A DNA stretch of 5,755 nucleotides from SLAN01 sp046545955 (GTDB taxonomy: Bacteria > Spirochaetota > Spirochaetia > DSM-27196 > SKKC01), in NCBI GenBank assembly GCA_046545955.1, contig JBKGYS010000148.1, positions 1 through 5,755 on the forward strand, read 5' to 3'. Each line of letters starts with the position of its first letter. The first letter of the stretch is position 1. The translations under genes and the position numbers were made by a program. Shown here piece after piece: positions 1 to 4,559 of the stretch. The notes beneath the pieces were generated by a model that was not told where the DNA came from, made no database searches, and was given only the letters and a program-made list of their open reading frames with translations.

Positions 1-78
1 AATCAATAGTGGTCGGTCGGTGGTCGTAGCGGCTACGTATTGTTGCTGATTCAGCTCTGCTTTCAGTGTTTCGTTCAT
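1..78 (-). CDS. N-terminus of UvrD/PcrA/Rep-like SF1 helicase (partial)
   Basis: Only the first 26 codons are in the window; the gene continues beyond base 1. Reading the minus strand from the ATG at 78-76 gives MNETLKAELNQQQYVAATTT followed by DRPLLI. This is the start of UvrD/PcrA/Rep superfamily 1A helicases: the Q-motif pattern LN-x-x-Q-x-x-A (residues 9-16), then the hydrophobic strand (PLLI, 23-26) that normally leads straight into the Walker A loop AGAGSGKT. Known family role: ATP-driven 3'-5' DNA unwinding in nucleotide excision and mismatch repair and in clearing replication forks. The start is supported by an AGGA ribosome-binding site 7 bases upstream. It lies 65 bases downstream of the RNA methyltransferase on the same strand, so co-transcription is likely. 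Which family member it is, or whether it is an AddA/RecB-like relative, cannot be told from 26 residues. Confidence 0.75.
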   Translation of the reverse strand, partial: MNETLKAELNQQQYVAATTTDRPLLI

Positions 79-85
79 AGTTCAA

Positions 86-89
86 TCCT
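86..89 (-). promoter_or_regulatory. Ribosome-binding site of the helicase gene
   Basis: AGGA on the minus strand, 7 bases before the ATG at 78. It is one of the two clear Shine-Dalgarno sites in the window, and it decides the start of the truncated helicase gene. Confidence 0.6.
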
Positions 90-116
90 GGCATCCAGCC
101 TCTGGCAGCGGAAATC

Positions 117-144
117 AGCGAAGTCGGCGTTTCGTCGCTTCGCT
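117..144. repeat. Inverted repeat just downstream of the methyltransferase gene
   Basis: A perfect 7-base inverted repeat, AGCGAAG (117-123) and CTTCGCT (138-144), with a 14-base loop. Its right arm touches the methyltransferase stop codon (146-144 on the minus strand). There is no T-run on the minus-strand side after the stem, so it is not a standard intrinsic terminator. It could be a weak attenuator, an mRNA 3'-end structure, or chance. Confidence 0.3.
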
Positions 145-986
145 CATTCGCTTTTCGTGGTCTGTCGCTCAAGCATGCAGAAGTACATTGGCCCTGCTCC
201 GGAGTTCTCGTCGGGCCAGATTCGCCAGCCGGGATCAGACCGGGACAGCTGCAGGCCCAAACGCCCGGCGATACGCCCCTTATCGTGACAACCCGCATCG
301 GCGATCGACAGGAGCGGGCCCTTCTTGCGGGAGCGTTCTACCGCTCGTTGTACGAGCTCCTCGTTCTCCGCCCGTGGCAGGCTGCAGGTTGCATACACGA
401 CAGTGCCACCGGGGCGTACCGCCTGTGAGGCCGCCCGCAGAATAGCAAACTGCTCGCGGCTCAGCCGATCGATCCGGGACGGGCTCCATTCGTGCAGTTT
501 ACCCTTGCCCGAGAGCAGATGTGCTTCGCTGCTGCATGGAACGTCGGCGAGCACGAGATCGTAGGCGCTCTGTTCGTAAAGCCCCCACCGCCTCGCGTCG
601 TGACCGGTCACGGTAACCCGTCCTCCAAGTTCGGGTCCGAGATGCTCGCCGAGAACCCGGCGCAGCCGCTCCCGGCGGGCAGCGCTGCGTTCATTCGCGA
701 CGATAGTGCAATCGTTTGCGCAGGCTAAGGCGAGCACGAGCGTCTTTCCTCCCGGCGCTGCGCACAAATCGAGAATTGTGCGGGCTGCGCCGGATACCGC
801 CGCCTGAGCAACGAATACGCTTGCACGATCGATATAGTAAGGGCGGTCGGCGTGCGTGGTAAGAGCATATTGCGATTGTTCCGGCGCAAGCATCGAAGCC
901 CGCAGCGCGGCCCATCGAGCTCCGAAAAGCTGCGAATAGTAGCGCTCGAAAGCCTCTGCGCCCCGTTTGTCCGGTGATCCTTCCAT
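144..986 (-). CDS. Stand-alone NSUN/RsmB-family m5C RNA methyltransferase
   Basis: Predicted SAM-dependent RNA cytosine-5 methyltransferase of the RsmB/RsmF/NSUN family, 280 residues, cytosolic. SAM motif I is LDLCAAPGGKT (72-82). Motif IV is DVPCS with Cys151. Motif VI is YATCSLP with Cys201, the expected nucleophile; Cys151 is the enzyme-release cysteine. VRPGG precedes motif VI and ENEELV follows it, as usual. The N-terminal stretch FERYYSQLFGARW (13-25) resembles NSUN4-like members. The protein is essentially the bare catalytic core: there is no room for the N-terminal NusB-like domain of RsmB or the C-terminal PUA-like part of RsmF, so the target (rRNA or tRNA) cannot be inferred. Start: ATG at 986 has GGA 3 bases upstream. 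ATG at 1025 would add 13 residues and is possible. Any start further upstream would lie antisense inside the HAD gene and is rejected. Confidence 0.88.
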   Translation of the reverse strand: MEGSPDKRGAEAFERYYSQLFGARWAALRASMLAPEQSQYALTTHADRPYYIDRASVFVAQAAVSGAARTILDLCAAPGGKTLVLALACANDCTIVANERSAARRERLRRVLGEHLGPELGGRVTVTGHDARRWGLYEQSAYDLVLADVPCSSEAHLLSGKGKLHEWSPSRIDRLSREQFAILRAASQAVRPGGTVVYATCSLPRAENEELVQRAVERSRKKGPLLSIADAGCHDKGRIAGRLGLQLSRSDPGWRIWPDENSGAGPMYFCMLERQTTKSE

Positions 987-1040
987 AGTTCCGCGAGACG
1001 GCTTGCAGACTGCCGCATAATTCATTACACAATCAAGCCG
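987..1040. promoter_or_regulatory. Divergent intergenic region between methyltransferase and HAD phosphatase
   Basis: These 54 bases (15 if the methyltransferase starts at 1025) must hold the start signals of both divergent genes. On the plus strand CATAAT at 1016-1021 matches the -10 consensus at 5 of 6 positions, but the -35 position is poor. TTGCAG (1003-1008), 17 bases before TACACA (1026-1031), is a weaker alternative. Neither predicted leader contains a Shine-Dalgarno sequence before the ATG at 1041. I see no clear minus-strand promoter. Confidence 0.3.
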
Positions 1041-1748
1041 ATGGAGCAACAAATCCGCGCGGTTCTCTTCGATCTCGACGGCACACTCGTCGATTCTATA
1101 GCCGATATTTCGGCAGCTACCAATCGTGCGCTCTCGCGGTTCGACGTTGAGCCTTTGGACGAAGATTCTGTGAGGTCGATGGTCGGATGGGGCTTGCCCG
1201 AGCTTGCGCGGCGGGTTGTCGCCTACCTTGGCAAATATCGCCGGGAGCTGCATCTGTCCAACGAGCAATTCACCGAAGTGCTTATCGAAGAATACGACCG
1301 GGTGCCGTTCGAGCACACACGCGTATACGCAGGCATCCGGGAATTGCTCGACACCTTAGCAAAATCGGGAATACCCTCTGCGGTCTGTACCAACAAGCGC
1401 GAACAGGTGGCCGAGGCTGTTGTACGAGGCCTTTTTGACCCCGGCACCTTTGTCGTGGTCGTCGGTCAACGAAGTGATCGGCCCCCCAAGCCGGATTTCG
1501 CCGCGGTAAAAGCGTGCCTCGACGCGCTCGGCGTTTCAGCGACCAATGCAGTGTTTGTCGGTGACAGCGACGTGGATATACAAACCGCGCACAACGCCGG
1601 AATGCCGGCGATTGGCGCTGCCTGGGGCTTTCGCGACAGAGAACACCTTCATGCCGCCGGCGCCGACGTTGTTTTTGACACGCCCGCGGATGTTCGCGAC
1701 TATTTCTACCGGACGGCGGCTCGGCCGGCGAATACGACGAACCAGTAA
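1041..1748 (+). CDS. HAD-superfamily phosphatase, phosphoglycolate phosphatase (Gph)-like
   Basis: A 235-residue cytosolic phosphatase of HAD subfamily I with an alpha-helical cap. Motif I is FDLDGTLVDS (10-19), with Asp11 as nucleophile and Asp13 as general acid/base. Motif II is Thr117 in CTNK, motif III is Lys150 in PPKPDF, and motif IV is GDSDVD (174-179) for Mg2+ binding. VGWGLP (48-53) in the cap and AGMPAIGAAWGF (186-197) are typical of the Gph/PGP group. All catalytic residues are present and the length is normal. The family hydrolyses phosphoglycolate or other small phosphate esters; the real substrate cannot be read from sequence. Motif I has DGTLVDS, not the form usual in beta-phosphoglucomutase, so a phosphatase is preferred. 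The ATG at 1041 has no Shine-Dalgarno sequence, and no other start codon lies in frame nearby. The gene is 43 bases before the phosphohexomutase gene and probably in one operon with it, which fits a role on sugar or glycolytic phosphates. Confidence 0.88.
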   Translation: MEQQIRAVLFDLDGTLVDSIADISAATNRALSRFDVEPLDEDSVRSMVGWGLPELARRVVAYLGKYRRELHLSNEQFTEVLIEEYDRVPFEHTRVYAGIRELLDTLAKSGIPSAVCTNKREQVAEAVVRGLFDPGTFVVVVGQRSDRPPKPDFAAVKACLDALGVSATNAVFVGDSDVDIQTAHNAGMPAIGAAWGFRDREHLHAAGADVVFDTPADVRDYFYRTAARPANTTNQ

Positions 1749-1750
1749 TT

Positions 1751-1778
1751 CTGACCACACAGGTCTGACGACACAGGA
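1751..1778 (+). repeat. Tandem 14-base near-repeat before the phosphohexomutase gene
   Basis: CTGACCACACAGGT (1751-1764) is followed directly by CTGACGACACAGGA (1765-1778). The two copies differ at two positions. They fill most of the 43-base gap between the HAD and mutase genes, and each carries an AGG core, so the duplication doubles the Shine-Dalgarno-like sequence. Confidence 0.6.
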
Positions 1779-1786
1779 GTGAGAGA
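1775..1786 (+). promoter_or_regulatory. Ribosome-binding site of the phosphohexomutase gene
   Basis: The purine-rich stretch AGGAGTGAGAGA precedes the ATG at 1792. Its AGGAG lies 12 bases from the ATG, rather far; the GAGAGA part is 5 bases away. Together they support this start, the best-marked in the window. The AGGAG is formed by the end of the second copy of the tandem repeat. Confidence 0.6.
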
Positions 1787-1791
1787 TACAT

Positions 1792-3597
1792 ATGGCAGTT
1801 TCTGAAGAGATAAAAAAACAGGCCGAACAATACATCGAACAGGAAACCGATGAGCGGTTTCGAAGCGAGGTCGCCTCGCTTCTCGAAGACGGTAATGAGG
1901 GGGAGTTGGAAGATCGCTTCTACACCAGTCTCGAGTTCGGCACCGGAGGGCTTCGCGGAGTCGTGGGCGGCGGCTACAACAGGATGAACAGCCTTGTGAT
2001 TCGGCAGGCGAGCGAAGGGCTCGCAAGGTACGTCGCACGGTATGTAGGCGAACACGAAGATCACAAGCGTCGGCCGCGGGCGGTTATTGCCTACGACAGC
2101 CGTCACTTCAGTGACGTGTTCGCCCGTGTTGCGGCGCTGGTCTTTTGCGCAAACGGCTTTGAAACGTATCTTTTCGAAAAACTGCGGCCGACTCCCGAGC
2201 TGAGCTTCGCGGTACGAACGCTGAAGGCCGACACCGGAGTCGTTATTACCGCAAGCCACAACCCGCCGGAATACAGTGGCTACAAGGTGTACTGGAACGA
2301 CGGGAGTCAGGTGGTGCCGCCGCACGACACCGGTATTATCGAAGAAGTTCGCGCTGTCGGTTCCGATATACACGACATAGATGAACGCACAGCACGCGAC
2401 AACGGACTTCTGAACACGCTCGCGGATGACATGGATAAAGAGTACCTCGATGCGGTCGAGCGGCAGATCGTGCGTCCTGAACTCTTCGGCGAGCACGGAA
2501 ACAAGCTTTCAATGGTGTATACTCCGCTTCACGGCACGGGGGCGCACCTCGTGGAGTCGATTGCGAAACGGCTATCGCTACCGCTGAGCACCGTTGCCGA
2601 ACAGCGCGAACCCGACGGGGATTTCCCGACTGTAAAGCAGCCGAACCCGGAAGAAGGCTCGGCGCTGCGGATGGCCATTGAGCAGGCGGCCGAACAGTCC
2701 GCGACGATTGTAGTCGGCACCGATCCGGACGCTGACCGCATTGGGACCGCGGTGCCCGATCCGAAGGCTCTCGCGGCCGGTAGACCGCTCTCGACTGAAG
2801 ATTACCATCTCGTAACAGGCAACCAGCTCGGAGTCCTGCTGGCCGACTACGTGCTCGGCTCGCATCGCGAACGCGGGACGCTTCCCGAACGACCCGCGTT
2901 CGTAAAAACGATCGTTACCACTGAGCTGCAACGTATCGTCGCGGAGTATCACGGCGCGGAGGTGTACGATACGCTGACCGGGTTCAAGCATATAGCGGCA
3001 AAAATCCGCGAGTTCGAGTCGGCACCCGGTGGTCCGACCTATGTGCTCGGTGACGAGGAAAGCTACGGCTATATGATAGGGACAGAAGTTCGCGACAAGG
3101 ACGGAGTATCAGCGACAGTTCTTACCGCAGAAATGGCGCTTTACTATCTTACACAGGGTAAGAGTATTCTCGAGCGCCTGGAAGAAATATACCGGCAGTT
3201 CGGTTACTTCGAGGAGCGTACCATCAGTCGCCACTTCAAGGGGCAGGACGGAGCCCGAATCATGGCCGAGCTTATGGATTCGCTGCGCCGCGAACCACCG
3301 AAGAGGCTCGGGGGAAAGCAGGTTGTGCGAGTTTACGACTACCTCGAGCGCAAGGTCGTCGACCCGGAAACTGGGAAAACGCAGTCTTCCATAGACCTGC
3401 CGAAATCGAACGTCCTGCAGTTTGAGCTCTCCGGTAGAGGAAAAGTCTCTGTTCGGCCTTCGGGTACCGAACCGAAGATCAAGTTCTATATTTCCATTGG
3501 TGGAGAGCCGGGAGCGGATCTTTCCGAATCGCGAGGGAGTGTCGGCGAACAGGTAGCGGCAATAGAACAGGAAATCGAAGCGCTTATGCCGCAGTAG
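1792..3597 (+). CDS. Phosphoglucomutase/phosphomannomutase (alpha-D-phosphohexomutase, PgcA/PGM2 type)
   Basis: A complete 601-residue cytosolic enzyme, close to the ~580 residues usual for the PgcA/PGM2 group. It is expected to interconvert hexose 1- and 6-phosphates through a phosphoserine and a bisphosphorylated intermediate. All four active-site loops are visible in order. The phosphoserine loop ITASHNPPEYSGYK (152-165) has catalytic Ser155. The Mg2+ loop is DPDADRIG (311-318), with Asp311, Asp313 and Asp315. The sugar-binding loop is GDEESYG (420-426). The phosphate-binding loop is RPSGTEPKIKF (555-565). FGTGGLRG (49-56) and YNRMN (62-66) near the N-terminus and TGFKH (396-400) are further hallmarks of this subgroup. 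No key residue is missing. Glucose-1-phosphate/glucose-6-phosphate is the most likely pair, but mannose or pentose phosphates are possible because the family is promiscuous. It probably shares a transcript with the HAD phosphatase and converges on the small unknown gene, with 7 bases between stop codons. Confidence 0.93.
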   Translation: MAVSEEIKKQAEQYIEQETDERFRSEVASLLEDGNEGELEDRFYTSLEFGTGGLRGVVGGGYNRMNSLVIRQASEGLARYVARYVGEHEDHKRRPRAVIAYDSRHFSDVFARVAALVFCANGFETYLFEKLRPTPELSFAVRTLKADTGVVITASHNPPEYSGYKVYWNDGSQVVPPHDTGIIEEVRAVGSDIHDIDERTARDNGLLNTLADDMDKEYLDAVERQIVRPELFGEHGNKLSMVYTPLHGTGAHLVESIAKRLSLPLSTVAEQREPDGDFPTVKQPNPEEGSALRMAIEQAAEQSATIVVGTDPDADRIGTAVPDPKALAAGRPLSTEDYHLVTGNQLGVLLADYVLGSHRERGTLPERPAFVKTIVTTELQRIVAEYHGAEVYDTLTGFKHIAAKIREFESAPGGPTYVLGDEESYGYMIGTEVRDKDGVSATVLTAEMALYYLTQGKSILERLEEIYRQFGYFEERTISRHFKGQDGARIMAELMDSLRREPPKRLGGKQVVRVYDYLERKVVDPETGKTQSSIDLPKSNVLQFELSGRGKVSVRPSGTEPKIKFYISIGGEPGADLSESRGSVGEQVAAIEQEIEALMPQ

Positions 3598-3598
3598 T

Positions 3599-3616
3599 GC
3601 CGGCTCAGTCGCCGGC
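3599..3616. repeat. Inverted repeat at the mutase / 107-residue gene convergent junction
   Basis: GCCGGC (3599-3604) and GCCGGC (3611-3616) can form a 6-base GC-only stem around the loop TCAGTC. The loop includes the stop codon (3607-3605) of the minus-strand gene, and the stem begins 2 bases after the mutase stop. No T-run follows in either direction. It may slow polymerase or protect 3' ends from both sides, but it is not a canonical terminator. Confidence 0.4.
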
Positions 3617-3928
3617 GACGGTACGGTTGCGGCGCTTTTTCGCCGCGGCGATTTCAGCGATAAGTCGGTGCATATCGCTTTCGTCGATGAGGCCACGCTC
3701 GAAGCCGTCCTGAATATCGCGTACAAACGTGTCGGCTAACGATCGTAAGGTGCGTTCGAGTTCGCCCGACCAGATGCGACGGGTTAATTCGTCGCGGTTC
3801 TCAGACAGCGTTATAAGCTCGTCGGCGATCTGTTCCGCACGGTACCACCGGATGTCGTCATGCTCGAACGCCTGCTCGTCGAGTAATTGCTGGAAGTTCA
3901 CGCGCTTACCGTAGGCCTGGTTTTTCAT
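3605..3928 (-). CDS. Small charged protein of unknown function
   Basis: A 107-residue protein that I do not recognise. It has no signal peptide and no membrane segment. It is rich in charged residues, with long stretches that look helical (roughly 30-48, 55-80 and 84-98). It contains WYRAEQIADELITL (28-41) and ends in a basic tail, AAAKKRRNR (94-102). Acidic and basic residues alternate, which would suit a small helical-bundle or partner-binding protein, but no function can be assigned. The start at ATG 3928 is a choice: there is no Shine-Dalgarno sequence, and an in-frame TTG at 3940 and GTG at 3952 are alternatives. An open frame continues upstream to 4507, but that part is antisense to the exonuclease gene and is discarded. 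The gene is convergent with the mutase and divergent from the exonuclease, so it is probably transcribed alone. Confidence 0.6.
   Translation of the reverse strand: MKNQAYGKRVNFQQLLDEQAFEHDDIRWYRAEQIADELITLSENRDELTRRIWSGELERTLRSLADTFVRDIQDGFERGLIDESDMHRLIAEIAAAKKRRNRTVAGD
3629..3646. repeat. Second inverted repeat near the mutase gene end
   Basis: GCGGCG (3629-3634) and CGCCGC (3641-3646) flank a CTTTTT loop, about 30 bases after the mutase stop. It lies inside the minus-strand coding sequence, where it encodes the Ala/Lys/Arg-rich end of the small protein. It could act as a terminator stem for plus-strand transcripts, but the T-run is in the loop, not after the stem. Coding constraint or chance is an equal explanation. 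Confidence 0.25.
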
Positions 3929-3947
3929 TGTAGTCAATAGTCGAGTC

Positions 3948-3976
3948 TTCACGCCTCGAGCGGTTACCGGTACAAT
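3948..3976 (+). promoter_or_regulatory. Sigma70-type promoter of the exonuclease gene (leaderless or near-leaderless)
   Basis: TTCACG (3948-3953, 4 of 6 matches to the -35 consensus), an ideal 17-base spacer, then TACAAT (3971-3976, 5 of 6 matches to the -10 consensus). Transcription would start about 7 bases later, near 3983-3984, and the ATG is at 3986. This agrees with the absence of any Shine-Dalgarno sequence before the gene. An 8-base palindrome, TACCGGTA (3965-3972), overlaps the front of the -10 box and could be an operator half, though it may be chance. Confidence 0.5.
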
Positions 3977-3985
3977 TGCGCCGCT

Positions 3986-4552
3986 ATGAACACGCGAGCC
4001 TCCGTCCTGGATACAGCATTCACCGCCATTGATTTCGAGACAACCGGGCTGCACGCCGGTCTCGACCGGATCGTCGAGCTCGGGGCGGTTCGTTTTCGGG
4101 GGGATGTGATCGAGGCGGAAATCGAGCAGCTCGTGAATCCCGAGTGCGATATATCCGAAGATGCGGCCGGGGTATCCGGAATCGATAGCGAGATGATCCG
4201 GGACAAGCCGGTCATCGCGGAAGTGCTCCCAGATTTCATGGCGGTATGCGAAGGGTCCGTCCTGGTTGCGCACAACGCATCGTTCGATATGGGGTTCCTT
4301 CGGGCAGCGCTCCATGAAACGGGACTGCCCGAGGTGAACAATCGAGTTATCGACACGCAGCTTCTCGCCCAGCGAGCATTTCCCCGGCAGCGCAGCTATT
4401 CCCTCCAGGCGCTTATAGAAATGCTCGAAATACCGCCGAACAACGCCCATCGCGCGAAGGATGACGCATACATGTGCATGAAGCTTTTCCTCGCGTGCGC
4501 CGATCAATTGAGCTTCATGGGAGAAGTGACGCTCGAGGAAGTACTGACGTAG
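3986..4552 (+). CDS. DnaQ-like DEDDh 3'-5' exonuclease
   Basis: A 188-residue single-domain exonuclease of the DnaQ/PolC-epsilon superfamily that degrades single-stranded or mismatched DNA 3' ends (some relatives act on RNA). The DEDDh residues are all visible: Asp16 and Glu18 in DFETTG (Exo I, 16-21), Asp101 in AHNASFD (Exo II, 95-101), and His155 with Asp160 in HRAKDDA (Exo III, 155-161). VSGI (63-66) matches the usual V-x-GI turn between Exo I and Exo II. There is no polymerase, helicase, GIY-YIG or BRCT domain, so it is either a free-standing repair/proofreading exonuclease or an epsilon-like subunit; which one cannot be told here. At 188 residues it is shorter than E. coli epsilon (243), lacking a clear C-terminal polymerase-binding tail. 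It is transcribed alone, convergent with the large unknown gene, with 3 bases between stops. Confidence 0.88.
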   Translation: MNTRASVLDTAFTAIDFETTGLHAGLDRIVELGAVRFRGDVIEAEIEQLVNPECDISEDAAGVSGIDSEMIRDKPVIAEVLPDFMAVCEGSVLVAHNASFDMGFLRAALHETGLPEVNNRVIDTQLLAQRAFPRQRSYSLQALIEMLEIPPNNAHRAKDDAYMCMKLFLACADQLSFMGEVTLEEVLT

Positions 4553-4559
4553 CCGTCAG
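4544..4559. repeat. Hairpin spanning both stop codons of a convergent gene pair
   Basis: CTGACG (4544-4549) and CGTCAG (4554-4559) form a perfect 6-base stem with the loop TAGC. The loop holds the exonuclease stop TAG (4550-4552), and the right arm includes the stop of the minus-strand gene (4558-4556). No T-run follows on either side. Being symmetric, it could form in both mRNAs. Confidence 0.4.

Noticed and set aside
40..288. Plus-strand open frame across the helicase/methyltransferase junction
   Set aside because: It overlaps two supported minus-strand genes, is Ser/Cys/Arg-rich, and has no ribosome-binding site or recognisable domain.
987..1316. N-terminal extension of the methyltransferase frame up to 1316
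   Set aside because: Most of the extension lies antisense to the HAD phosphatase, whose motif I starts right after 1041. The methyltransferase fold begins near residue 10 of the 986 start.
1041..1748. HAD protein as a beta-phosphoglucomutase, given its mutase neighbour
   Set aside because: Motif I (DLDGTLVDS) and the cap motif VGWG fit the phosphoglycolate phosphatase group better. The neighbouring mutase belongs to the unrelated alpha-phosphohexomutase superfamily.
1282..2496. Long open frame (404 codons) on the minus strand across the HAD and mutase genes
   Set aside because: It is antisense to two genes with complete catalytic motifs, has Cys/Arg/Pro-rich shadow-like composition and no recognisable domain. 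Long antisense frames are expected from codon bias in GC-rich genes.
3629..3646. Rho-independent terminator for the mutase operon
   Set aside because: The T-run lies in the loop and not after the stem, so it does not meet the usual definition. It is kept only as an inverted repeat.
3929..4507. N-terminal extension of the small unknown minus-strand gene up to 4507
   Set aside because: It is antisense to the DnaQ-like exonuclease, whose DEDDh residues are all present. The extension shows no family signal.
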